From: a beta proteobacterium L13
GTDB lineage: Bacteria > Pseudomonadota > Gammaproteobacteria > Burkholderiales > Chromobacteriaceae
Assembly: GCA_000335715.1 (NCBI GenBank)
Contig: AMYZ01000002.1
Span: 186,001-250,000 of the forward strand
Reading direction: 5' to 3'
Length of the DNA: 64,000 nucleotides
Made by a program: the position numbers and the translations under genes. The notes beneath the pieces are model-generated. The model saw only the letters and a program-made list of their open reading frames with translations, searched no databases and was not told where the DNA came from. Every line of letters begins with the position of its first letter. Positions within the stretch are counted from its first letter, which is position 1. Shown here piece by piece: positions 51,521-60,330 of the stretch.

Positions 51521-52975
51521 TCAGCCCAGCACCCGCGCCAAGGGGTTGGCCGCATCCATGGCAGGCAGGCGCAGCGTGACGCACACGCCCGGCGGCTGGT
51601 TGGCCAGCGCAATGTCGCCACCGTGCAGCTGCACGATGGTGCGCGTCAGCGCCAGGCCCAGGCCGCTGCTCTTCGGCCCGTGCGGGCGCGGCAGCGAATA
51701 GAAACGGTCGAACAGCCGCGGCAGCGCATAGTCCGGCACCGGCGGGCCGTCGTTGGCAATCTGCAACTGCCAGCCGTTGGCTACCGGCTGTAATTGCAGG
51801 CTGATGCTGCCCTCGTCGGCGGTAAAGTCGATGGCGTTCTGCAGGATGTTGCGCAGCGCCTGGCGTAGCAGGAAAGCATCGCCCGCTACCGTGGCCTGCG
51901 GCAGCGTGGCCGCTGGCGTGACACGGCGCGCGCCCAGCTGCGGTGCCAGCGCCTGCAGTTCTCCGGCCAGCAGCTCGGTAAGCGACAGCGCTTGCGGCTG
52001 CTTCAGGCGGCCGGCAGCCTCCAGCGAGGCCAGCTGCAGCAAGTGATCGACAATCTGCTGCAGACGCACGCTTTCGCTGTCGATGTGCTGCAAAAATCGC
52101 GCGCGCTCGGCCGGCGGCAGGTCGTCCTGCAGCAGCTCGGCCGACGCACGCAGGCCGGCCAACGGCGACTTCAGCTCGTGGGTGAGGTCGTGCACGTAGT
52201 GTTCCACGTAGGCCTTGCCGTCCAGCTCGCTGCGCATGCGGCCCAAGGCCTGCGCCAGCGTGTCCAGCTCGCGGTTGGCGGCAAAATGCGGCACCGGTGC
52301 GCTGCCCCCGGCGCTCACGCTATCGGCAAAGCGCGTCAGACGGGTAATGCCGCGGCTGAGCCACCACGAAAACAGCGCCCCCAGCAGCAGCGCGGCCAAC
52401 AGCACCACGCCGATCAGCCGCCCCAGCTTGGCCTCGCTGCGTTCGATATGCGGCTGCATCGCGAGATTGGGCCGGCTGACGGTGAGCACGCCGATGATGC
52501 GCTGGCCGTCGCGTACCGGCGCCGCCACGTACATCACGCTAGACAAGGGGTTGGCCGCATCGGCCAGCGTGCTGCGCGCGCCGTACTGGCCGCGCAGCGT
52601 CAGCGCCACGTCGCGCCAGCGGCTGTAGTCCTGGCCTACCGCCTGGCCGGCGGAATCCAGCAGCACCACGCCACGGGCGTCGGTGAGGTAGACGCGCAGC
52701 TGGGTGTGATCCTGGCGTACGCCCCACACCTCGGCCTGCGGCTGGCGCGCGGCAAAACGCTGCAGTATGGCTGCCAGGCGGCCATCATCCAGCCGGCCGG
52801 CCACCATGTCCGGCTGCACCATCTCGGCCAGCAGGTTGGCGGTGTCCAGCAGTACCGCCTCGGCCGAGCGCCGCATGGCCGGCTTGATCTCGTCGCGCAC
52901 CACGCTCACCACGTAGGCGGCCAACAGCCCCAGCAGCAGGAAGTAGCCGGCAAAAATGCGCCAGGAAAAACGCAT
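51521..52975 (-). CDS. creC: Sensor histidine kinase CreC
   Basis: 484 aa. Two transmembrane helices (near residues 7-26 and 187-206) enclose a periplasmic sensor domain, followed by HAMP, the phospho-accepting H266 in HDLTHELKSPLAG, and the ATPase domain with N in LQNAIDF, DRFYS and the G-rich GLGLALTRTIV. The gene order creB-creC-creD and the sensor domain identify it. Its start overlaps the creB stop by one base. Confidence 0.93.
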   Translation of the reverse strand: MRFSWRIFAGYFLLLGLLAAYVVSVVRDEIKPAMRRSAEAVLLDTANLLAEMVQPDMVAGRLDDGRLAAILQRFAARQPQAEVWGVRQDHTQLRVYLTDARGVVLLDSAGQAVGQDYSRWRDVALTLRGQYGARSTLADAANPLSSVMYVAAPVRDGQRIIGVLTVSRPNLAMQPHIERSEAKLGRLIGVVLLAALLLGALFSWWLSRGITRLTRFADSVSAGGSAPVPHFAANRELDTLAQALGRMRSELDGKAYVEHYVHDLTHELKSPLAGLRASAELLQDDLPPAERARFLQHIDSESVRLQQIVDHLLQLASLEAAGRLKQPQALSLTELLAGELQALAPQLGARRVTPAATLPQATVAGDAFLLRQALRNILQNAIDFTADEGSISLQLQPVANGWQLQIANDGPPVPDYALPRLFDRFYSLPRPHGPKSSGLGLALTRTIVQLHGGDIALANQPPGVCVTLRLPAMDAANPLARVLG

Positions 52976-53658
52976 CAGCCCTGCTCCAGCGCGTAGCCGA
53001 AGCCACGGTGGGTCACGATGGGGTCGAGGTCGGCACGCACCTGGCGCAGCTTGGCGCGCATGGTCTTGATGTGGCTGTCGATGGTGCGCTCGAAGCTGTC
53101 TTCGGCTGCCTCGCCCAGCGCGTCCAGCAGCTGGCTGCGGCTGAACACCTGCCCCGGCCGTGCCAACAGCGTGGCCAGCAGCCGGTATTCGGACGGTGTC
53201 AGCACCAGCGCCTGGCCGGCAAAGCGGATGCGCCGCGCCGCCGCCTCGTGGCAGAACAGGCTGTCAGGGTTGGTCGCAGCCACCACCGCGGGCTGGCTGC
53301 GCTTGAGGATGGCACGCACCCGCGCCACCACCTCGCGCGGGCTGAACGGTTTCACCACGTAGTCGTCGGCGCCCAGCTCCAGCCCCAACACGCGGTCCAC
53401 CTCGTCGGCGCGGGCGGTCAGCAGCATCACCGGCAGCTCGCTGTGGCGGCGCAAGCGGCCCAGCAGCGCCAGGCCGCTATCGTCCGGCAGGCCGATGTCG
53501 AGGATCAGCAGCTGCGGCGGCTCGGCCGCCAGCGCTGCTTCGGCGTCGCGCGCCAGCGTGCAGTGCCGCACCTGCCAGCCCTCGCGTTGCAGGGCATACA
53601 GCAAAGTATCGGCGATGGCCGGCTCGTCTTCGGCCAACAGGATGCGGTAAGCAGACAT
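52975..53658 (-). CDS. creB: Response regulator CreB
   Basis: OmpR-family regulator, about 227 aa. Receiver domain with acidic EDE at residues 10-12, phospho-acceptor D54 in LLILDIGLPDDSG, T in LLTARAD and K in VVKPFSPRE; then a winged helix (LVLTPSEYRLLATLLARPGQVFSR; RTIDSHIKTMRAKLR). The ATG at 53658 starts the receiver domain directly. It probably controls creD. Confidence 0.94.
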   Translation of the reverse strand: MSAYRILLAEDEPAIADTLLYALQREGWQVRHCTLARDAEAALAAEPPQLLILDIGLPDDSGLALLGRLRRHSELPVMLLTARADEVDRVLGLELGADDYVVKPFSPREVVARVRAILKRSQPAVVAATNPDSLFCHEAAARRIRFAGQALVLTPSEYRLLATLLARPGQVFSRSQLLDALGEAAEDSFERTIDSHIKTMRAKLRQVRADLDPIVTHRGFGYALEQG

Positions 53659-53724
53659 GGAAACGGCATGCAGCAAGGAAAACAGCAGCTTGCCCGAGCA
53701 CGCTGCCGCCGTAAAGCCCGCGCC

Positions 53725-54747
53725 TTAACGCTGCCGCTGCTGCCAGGCAGCGATGATGCGGCGGATGGCGGGGATGCCCTGTTTGCCGACGCGTTCGCCT
53801 TCGCGGATGGCGCGGCGGCGCTGGTCGAAGTCAGCGGCGCCCAGACCCAGCACCTGCGGGCGCAGGATCACATCGGCGCCTTTCAGTTCGTTGGCCAGCG
53901 CGGCCTGGGTCATGATGGACAGGCTCTGGTCGAAGGTGCCTAGCACGCCGCTTTTGCGCTGCGCCGGCTTGGCGGTGATATCGACAGCGATGACGATGTC
54001 GGCACCCAGTTCGCGCGCGGCGCTGACCGGCACCGGGCTGACCAGGCCGCCGTCCACGTAGCGGCGGCCACGGATGGTGACCGGCTGGAACACATTGGGA
54101 ATGGCGGCAGAGGCACGCACGGCGGTGCCGGTATCGCCGCTGCGGAAGACCACGCGCGCGCCGCTGTCAAAGTCGGTGGCCACGGCGGCAAAGGTACGCG
54201 GCAGCTGCTCGATGCGCTTGCGGCCAACCTCGCGGTTCACCATCGCCGCCAGCTTGTCGCCTTTCAGGAAGCCGCCACCGGACAGGCTGAAGTCTTTCAG
54301 CTCGTCTTCGTTCAGCGCCAGCGCGCGGCGGCGCAACTTGTCGGCGCTCATACCCGTTGCGTAGATAGCCCCCACCACGCTGCCGGCGCTGGTGCCGGTG
54401 ATGATGTCGGGCACGATGCCCTGCTGCTCCAGCGCGCGAATCACGCCCACGTGGGCAAAGCCCTTGGCCGCGCCGCCGCCCAGCGCCAGCGCAATGCGCG
54501 GCTTGCGCACGACTTTTGGTGCAGCTGGCTTGGCCGGTGCAGGGTTGGCCGCAACGGGTTTGGCGGGGGCTACCGGCACGGCTGGCGGTGCCTCGGCTGG
54601 CGGTGCCTCGGCTACCGGGGCGCTGGCCGGGGTGGCGGGCAGCGTTACGGCAGGCGGCTGGGCAGCCGGTGGTGCCACGCTCGTACACGCGGCCAACAGC
54701 AGCGGGGCGAGGGCGCGCAGGCTGCGCGGTAGCAGCTTAGGCGGCAC
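53725..54747 (-). CDS. Patatin-like phospholipase lipoprotein (downstream copy)
   Basis: 340 aa. A lipobox (LLLAAC) predicts a lipid-anchored protein. It is followed by a long Ala/Pro/Val-rich linker (about residues 23-80) and the patatin domain: oxyanion loop ALGGGAAKGFAHVG, nucleophile GTSAGS, and the catalytic Asp in YVDGGLVSPVP. It is similar along its length to the gene just upstream, with which it overlaps by 11 bases, so it looks like a tandem duplication. RssA-like; substrate unknown. Confidence 0.92.
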   Translation of the reverse strand: MPPKLLPRSLRALAPLLLAACTSVAPPAAQPPAVTLPATPASAPVAEAPPAEAPPAVPVAPAKPVAANPAPAKPAAPKVVRKPRIALALGGGAAKGFAHVGVIRALEQQGIVPDIITGTSAGSVVGAIYATGMSADKLRRRALALNEDELKDFSLSGGGFLKGDKLAAMVNREVGRKRIEQLPRTFAAVATDFDSGARVVFRSGDTGTAVRASAAIPNVFQPVTIRGRRYVDGGLVSPVPVSAARELGADIVIAVDITAKPAQRKSGVLGTFDQSLSIMTQAALANELKGADVILRPQVLGLGAADFDQRRRAIREGERVGKQGIPAIRRIIAAWQQRQR

Positions 54748-55624
54748 GTTTGCGCTTCACCCAGTTATCGATGGCGGCTTTCACCTGCGGCAGCATGGCG
54801 CGGGCCACTTTTTCGCCTTCAGCGATGGCGCTGGCGCGCTCGTCAAAGTCGGCGGCGCCGATGTGCAGTACCGCCGGGCGCAGCACCACGTCAGCCTGTT
54901 TCAGCTCCAGGTTCAGCGCGGTGAGGTTCATGATGTTCAGGCTGCGGTCCAGCAGGCTCAGAAAGCCGCTGCTGGCCTTGCCGGTGGGCTTGGCCGAGAT
55001 GTCTACCGCAATGACGATGTCGGCGCCCATTTCACGGGCAGCCATCACCGGCACCGGGCTCACCAGGCCGCCGTCTACGTAGCGGCGGCCATTGATGGTA
55101 ACCGGCTGGAACACATTGGGGATGGCGGCCGAGGCGCGGGCCGCCGTGCCGGTATCGCCGCTTTTCAGCACCACGCGCGCGCCGCTATCCAGGTCGGTGA
55201 CTACCGCGCCGAATTTGCGCGGCAGCTGCTCGATGCGTTTGCCGTCCACCTGCTGGTTCACCAGCGCGGCCAGCTTCTCGCCCTTCAGAAAGCCGCTGGT
55301 AGAGAAGGTAAAGTCTTTCAGGTCGTCTTCGTTGATGCGCATGGCGCGGTAGCGCAGCGCTTCGCCGTCCACGCCGCTGGCGTAGATGGCACCGACAATG
55401 CTGCCAGCGCTGGTGCCGGTGACGATGTCGGCCTTGATGCCGTTTTGCTCCAGCACGCGAATCACCCCCACGTGGGCAAAGCCCTTGGCGGCACCGCCCC
55501 CCAGGGCAAAAGCCAGCTTGGGCTTGGGCAGCGGCTGCTGCACTACCGGGGCAGAGGTGGGTGTGGTGCAGGCGGCCAGGCCTGCCAGCAGGGACAGGGC
55601 AGCAAAACGGCGAACAGACAACAT
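54737..55624 (-). CDS. Patatin-like phospholipase lipoprotein (upstream copy)
   Basis: 295 aa. Lipobox GLAAC near residue 18, a short linker, and the patatin domain with ALGGGAAKGFAHVG, GTSAGS and YVDGGLVSPVP. It lacks the long Ala/Pro linker of its neighbour. It starts 12 bases after bioC, so it may be read from the bio transcript. Lipases of this kind may act on outer-membrane lipids; no direct evidence here. Confidence 0.92.
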   Translation of the reverse strand: MLSVRRFAALSLLAGLAACTTPTSAPVVQQPLPKPKLAFALGGGAAKGFAHVGVIRVLEQNGIKADIVTGTSAGSIVGAIYASGVDGEALRYRAMRINEDDLKDFTFSTSGFLKGEKLAALVNQQVDGKRIEQLPRKFGAVVTDLDSGARVVLKSGDTGTAARASAAIPNVFQPVTINGRRYVDGGLVSPVPVMAAREMGADIVIAVDISAKPTGKASSGFLSLLDRSLNIMNLTALNLELKQADVVLRPAVLHIGAADFDERASAIAEGEKVARAMLPQVKAAIDNWVKRKRAA

Positions 55625-55635
55625 AAAGGCTTTTC

Positions 55636-56541
55636 TCAGCGCTTGGGCGCGTTACGGGTAAATTCGATAACCTGCCTGCCGTCGGGCAGGATGGTCGGTT
55701 TTTTCTTTGGCTCGCCTTTCCAGGCGTGGCCGTACAGCACTTCGTAGGTGGCGGGCAGCTGGCCGTTATGGCGGCGCTGCTCGTAGGCGTCCACCACGCG
55801 CTGCCAGGCGTGCTTGCCCATCAGGCCGCGGCCACGGCCGGCGGTGGCGTTATGGGCGCCGATGGCTTTCAGATCCTGCATCACTTCACGGGCGTGCTCG
55901 TAGGTGAGCACGATTTTTTCCATGTCCATTACCGGCTCGCTGAACTGCGCCGCCATCAGCGCGTCGCCCAGATCGTGCATGTCGATGAACTGGTTCACGT
56001 GGGTGGCGCCGTCGGCGTGGCCAAAAGCGTCGCGCAGCTCGAACAGCGTATCCGGCCCCAAGGTGGCGAACATCAGCATGCCGCCTGGTTTGAGCACACG
56101 CTGGAACTCGGCAAACACCTGGTCCGGCACGTTCACCCACTGGATGGTGAGGCTGGACCAGATCATGTCCACGCTGTTGTCGGCCAGTGGCAGGCGCTCG
56201 ATATCGGCGCACAGCTGCCACGGCTGCTGCGGCTTGAACAAGCGCGACAGCATGCCCTGCCCGGCGCGCTGCTTTTCGCGCGAGGCGGCCAGCATGGCGT
56301 GCGCCAGGTCCAGCTCCACCACACGCGCGTCCGGATAGCGCTGGCGCAAGGCGGCGCTGCCGTAACCGGTGCCACTGCCGGCGTCCAGGATTACTTGCGG
56401 TTGCAGCTTGATGTAGTCCAGGCGCTCGGCCATGCGGTCGCACACTTCGCGTTGCAGCACGGCGGCCGAATCGTAGCTGGCGGCGGCGCGCTCGAACGAG
56501 GCGCGGACGCGGGATTTGTCGGTGTAAAACGCTTCGCTCAT
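55636..56541 (-). CDS. bioC: Malonyl-ACP O-methyltransferase BioC
   Basis: Methylates the free carboxyl of malonyl-ACP to start pimelate synthesis for biotin. DKSRVRASFERAAASYDSAAVLQREV at the N-terminus is typical of BioC, and ILDAGSGTGYGSAAL is SAM motif I; SSLTIQWVN follows as in BioC. 301 aa. The start overlaps the bioH stop by four bases. Confidence 0.95.
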   Translation of the reverse strand: MSEAFYTDKSRVRASFERAAASYDSAAVLQREVCDRMAERLDYIKLQPQVILDAGSGTGYGSAALRQRYPDARVVELDLAHAMLAASREKQRAGQGMLSRLFKPQQPWQLCADIERLPLADNSVDMIWSSLTIQWVNVPDQVFAEFQRVLKPGGMLMFATLGPDTLFELRDAFGHADGATHVNQFIDMHDLGDALMAAQFSEPVMDMEKIVLTYEHAREVMQDLKAIGAHNATAGRGRGLMGKHAWQRVVDAYEQRRHNGQLPATYEVLYGHAWKGEPKKKPTILPDGRQVIEFTRNAPKR

Positions 56542-57302
56542 GCGTGTTGTTCCAGGTGGTGGCGCAGGTGGTCGATAAACACGTTCTCGTGTGACAAGAA
56601 CGGCGCATGCGAAGCCTGGGCAAATTCGTACAGGGTAGCATCCGGCAGGGCATCGGCCAGCCAGCGGCCAGCGCCTATCGGCGTAATCGCGTCACGCGCA
56701 CCGAAGAACAGCCCTACAGGACAATGGATATCGGCGGCAAGTTCCCGCGCGTCGGCGGCCAGCAGACATTCCAGCGCGGGCAGCAGCCCTTGCGGGCGGC
56801 CATGCGAAAACAGCTGCGCCTTGAGGTCGGCCAGCGTTTGCCGCGCCGCCGGGGCACCCATCATCTGTAGCGCCAGAAAACGCTCCAGCGTCAGCTCGAA
56901 CTGGCGATCCAGGCTGGCCCCCACGCCCTCGATGGCGCTGCGCTGCTGCGCGTGCGGCCAACTATCGTCGCGTACAAAGCGCGGGCTGGTGGCAATCAGC
57001 GCCAGGCTTTTTACCTGCGCCGGGTAGCGCGCTGCCCAGTGCTGGGCGATGAGGCCGCCCAGCGACCAGCCCACCACGTGCACCGGCAGGGGAAAGCGCT
57101 CGGCCAGGGTGGCGGCGATCGGGTCGGGATGAAAAATATCGACAGCGGCACTGGCGCCGTGGCCGGGCAGGTCGACGCAATGCACGCAAAAGTCGGCGGC
57201 CAGGTTGGCCGCTACGCGGTCGAACACGCCGCCGTGCAGGCCCCAGCCGTGCAGCAGCACCACATCCGGGCCGCGACCGTGGGTTTCAATGAAAAGGCTC
57301 AT
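56538..57302 (-). CDS. bioH: Pimeloyl-ACP methyl ester esterase BioH
   Basis: Removes the methyl group from pimeloyl-ACP methyl ester, ending the BioC-started cycle. Alpha/beta hydrolase: LLHGWGLHGGVF, nucleophile GWSLGG, the aspartate in FGARDAITP, and the histidine in ASHAPFLSH. 254 aa. The ATG at 57302 begins the domain; longer openings upstream are unrelated. It overlaps bioC. Confidence 0.95.
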   Translation of the reverse strand: MSLFIETHGRGPDVVLLHGWGLHGGVFDRVAANLAADFCVHCVDLPGHGASAAVDIFHPDPIAATLAERFPLPVHVVGWSLGGLIAQHWAARYPAQVKSLALIATSPRFVRDDSWPHAQQRSAIEGVGASLDRQFELTLERFLALQMMGAPAARQTLADLKAQLFSHGRPQGLLPALECLLAADARELAADIHCPVGLFFGARDAITPIGAGRWLADALPDATLYEFAQASHAPFLSHENVFIDHLRHHLEQHA

Positions 57303-57385
57303 GGAACAGCCATATGGGGGCAAAGCGGCATTTTCGCAATAAAGACGGCGGAAAGATACCGCTCTGCCCGGCAGGCGTGGCGCGA

Positions 57386-60241
57386 TCAGGCGCTGCGGGC
57401 CAGCTCGGCCGGCATGCCGGCCAGGCGCAGCCAGTCCAGCTCGGCGGCCGGGGCCGGGCGGGCAAAGTAGTAGCCCTGCAGGCGCGGGCAGCCCAGCTCG
57501 CGCAGCGCGCGCACCTGCACCTCGGTTTCCACGCCTTCGGCGACGACTTCCATGCCCAGCGCCTCGGCCAAGGCCACGATGGCGCGCACGATGGCGATGG
57601 ACTCCTCCTGGCAGTGCACCTCGCGCACAAAGGCCTGGTCGATCTTCAGCACATCGAAATGGTAGCGATGCAGGTAGGACAGCGCCGAATAGCCGGTGCC
57701 AAAGTCGTCCAGCGCCAGGCAGATGCCATGGGTCTTGAGCTGGCGCATCACCTCGATGGCTACCTCGGGCACGTCGATCAGCGCGCTTTCGGTCACTTCC
57801 AGGTGCAGGGTACCCGGTGGTAGCTGGTGCTGCTGGATCAGGCGCAGCATCCAGTCCACCAGCTTGGTGTCGTGGAAGTGGGCACTGGACAGGTTGATGT
57901 GCAGGCACACTTCGTGGGTGATGGTGCCATCGGCGTACCACTGGGCCAGCTGGGCGCAGGCGCGCTCTATCATGTAGCGGTCCAGCTTGAGGATCAGCCC
58001 GCTTTCCTCGGCCATGGGCAGGAACACGCCCGGGGCGATCATGCCCAGCTCGGGGTGATGCCAGCGCACCAGCGTCTCGAAACCGGCCAGGCGGCCGCTG
58101 TGGCTATCGACAATGGCCTGGTAGTACGGCACCAGCTCGCTGTCGTTGGACAGCGCGTGACGCAGCTCGGCTTCCAGCGCCAGCTGGTCGGCCTGGTTGC
58201 AGCGCAGGGCGTGGTTGAACAGGGTATAGCCGTGGCGGCCGTTCTGCTTGGTACGGTACATGGCGTGGTCGGCGTCGCGCAGCAGGTCTTCGGCGCGGCT
58301 GTAGTGCTCTTTGCTGGCCAGTACCACGCCCACGCTGACGGTGGAAAACACCTCGCGCCCGGATAGCACAAAAGGGCGCTCGAAAGCAGCCACCAGGTCA
58401 CGGGCCACTTGTTCGCACTCGGCCATATCGTCTACCGAGGCCAGCAGCACGGCGTATTCATCGCCGCCCAGGCGCGCCATGAAGTCGCCAAAGCGCAGGC
58501 TCTGGCGAATGCGCTGGCCGGCTTCGATCAGCAGCTGGTCGCCAATCAGGTGGCCCAGGGTGTCGTTGACCAGCTTGAAGCGGTCCAGGTCGATCAGCAG
58601 CACGGCAAAGCGCTGCTCGGGCGCCAGCTGGAAGTGGTCCCAGCTACGCTTGAGCACGCGCGAGAAATGGTTACGGTTGGGCAGCTTGGTCACCGGGTCG
58701 TGCAGGCTGTCGTGCTGCAGCTGGGCGTTGGCCGCATCCAGCGCGTCGCTGCGCTCGCGCACACGCTGCTCCAGGTCCATATAGGCTCGCTGCAGGTCAT
58801 CCAGCGCCTGCACGCGCGCCAGCGCACTGCCGATATGGTTGGCCACAAACTCCAGGATTTCCTGATCTCGCCAGCTGTAGCGCGTGTCTTCCTGGTAGCT
58901 CTGCACCGACAGCACGCCACGCAGCATATTGCCGCTGTACAGCGGCACGCCCAGCCAGCTGTGTGGCGGCGTGCCGTTGTCGTTTTGCATGCCGAACAGC
59001 GGGTGGCTGTGCATGTCGGCCAGCAGCAATGGGCGGCCGCTGTGCAGCACCTGCTCTACCGGGCCGCGGCCGGGCGAGCGTGGCGACAGCTCGGCCAGGC
59101 GCAGGTCGGAGCAATACGGGAAGCTCAGCTCGTCGCGGCTCTGGTCGTACAGCGCCACCATGCAGTTGCTGGCATCGATGAATTCGGACAGCAAACGGTG
59201 CAGGCCGACAAAAAAGGCTTCCATCGACAGGCTGGTATTGGACAGCTCGGCAATGCGGAACAGCATGTGCTGCAGCTGCTCACTGCGCTGGCGCTCGACG
59301 ACCTCGGCGCGTAGCCGTGCGTTGATGCCCTCCAGCTCGCTGGTACGCTGCCACACCTGTTGCTCCAGGTGCGCGCGGTACAGCAGGCGGTCGAGCGCGC
59401 AGGAGATATGGTGACCCACGTACAAAAAGGTGGACTCGTCCGCCAGTGCCGGCGTGTAGCCGGTGTCGTAGCCCTGGATAACCACCGCGCCCATTACCTT
59501 GCCGGCGCCGCTCACCAGCGGCATGCCCATCCACCAGTGCGGCTGCACACCCATAAAGCGGATGCGCTCGCGCTGGCACAGCACGCGGATTTCGTCGCCC
59601 TTGAGCAGTAAAAAGTGGTTTTCGCGAATCAGCCACGCGGTCAGCGAGGCACTAGGCCCGCGCAGCGGGTAGGCGCGGCCAACGTCTGGTGGCGCGTGCT
59701 CATGCTGGTCAACAAAATAAGGGAAGCGGATCTGCCCGGCTTCTTCGTCAAACAGGGCGAGATAGAAATTGTCTGCCGGCATCAGGCGGCTGACTGCGCG
59801 GTGCATGCGCGGCAGAAAATCGTCCACGCTGTCGGCGTGGTTGGCCAGACGGCTGATTTCCAGCAGGGCTTCGTGGGTGGTACGGGCTACGGCCAACTCG
59901 CCCCGCATGCTGCCGGCCACCAGGTGGCCGGACAGTAATACCGCCAGGCGCCGGGTGAGCTCATCGGCCTGGCGTGCACCATGCCATAACAGCCAGCCTA
60001 GCGGCTGGCCCGGGCTACCCAAGGGGTGGCACTGCACCGGCGCTTGCCAGGACAGCTCGCCCGACAATGCGGTAGGCACTGGCAAGCCAGTGCAATCTCC
60101 CCGGCTGGCAAGGCATTGCCAGACGGTTCCCGGTTTCCCCCAAACTGCTGCACCCTCAGGAGCCTGCAAGCGGAACAAAAAGTCCAGTGCCGCTTCGGCA
60201 GCTTCTTCTGGTGTAAACAGAAAATCAGCCGTACTGTTCAT
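57386..60241 (-). CDS. GAF-GAF-GGDEF-EAL cyclic di-GMP signalling protein
   Basis: 951 aa, soluble (no membrane helix). Two GAF domains (about residues 125-285 and 335-490), a short coiled coil, GGDEF (about 520-690) and EAL (about 700-945). The GGDEF domain has an active GGDEY signature and an RFGD inhibitory I-site five residues before it, so it should make c-di-GMP with product feedback. The EAL domain keeps its residues (E of ETLVRW, NLSSAHF, LEVTES, LDDFGTGYS, LKIDQAF, AEGVET, LQGYYFARP), although EAL reads ETL. It lies between bioF and bioH on the same strand. Confidence 0.94.
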   Translation of the reverse strand: MNSTADFLFTPEEAAEAALDFLFRLQAPEGAAVWGKPGTVWQCLASRGDCTGLPVPTALSGELSWQAPVQCHPLGSPGQPLGWLLWHGARQADELTRRLAVLLSGHLVAGSMRGELAVARTTHEALLEISRLANHADSVDDFLPRMHRAVSRLMPADNFYLALFDEEAGQIRFPYFVDQHEHAPPDVGRAYPLRGPSASLTAWLIRENHFLLLKGDEIRVLCQRERIRFMGVQPHWWMGMPLVSGAGKVMGAVVIQGYDTGYTPALADESTFLYVGHHISCALDRLLYRAHLEQQVWQRTSELEGINARLRAEVVERQRSEQLQHMLFRIAELSNTSLSMEAFFVGLHRLLSEFIDASNCMVALYDQSRDELSFPYCSDLRLAELSPRSPGRGPVEQVLHSGRPLLLADMHSHPLFGMQNDNGTPPHSWLGVPLYSGNMLRGVLSVQSYQEDTRYSWRDQEILEFVANHIGSALARVQALDDLQRAYMDLEQRVRERSDALDAANAQLQHDSLHDPVTKLPNRNHFSRVLKRSWDHFQLAPEQRFAVLLIDLDRFKLVNDTLGHLIGDQLLIEAGQRIRQSLRFGDFMARLGGDEYAVLLASVDDMAECEQVARDLVAAFERPFVLSGREVFSTVSVGVVLASKEHYSRAEDLLRDADHAMYRTKQNGRHGYTLFNHALRCNQADQLALEAELRHALSNDSELVPYYQAIVDSHSGRLAGFETLVRWHHPELGMIAPGVFLPMAEESGLILKLDRYMIERACAQLAQWYADGTITHEVCLHINLSSAHFHDTKLVDWMLRLIQQHQLPPGTLHLEVTESALIDVPEVAIEVMRQLKTHGICLALDDFGTGYSALSYLHRYHFDVLKIDQAFVREVHCQEESIAIVRAIVALAEALGMEVVAEGVETEVQVRALRELGCPRLQGYYFARPAPAAELDWLRLAGMPAELARSA

Positions 60242-60330
60242 ACAGTCTTTATCGACCCACTCGTCATCATTAGCGCGCGGTGGCTATTATTCTCGTGTGG
60301 TCTTACTGCTTGGCGTTTCGGGCGGCCGCT

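Noticed and set aside
57303-57941. Apparent 5' extension of bioH upstream of 57302
   Set aside because: The extension lies within the EAL gene's DNA in another frame and has no similarity to alpha/beta hydrolases; the BioH domain starts at the ATG at 57302.
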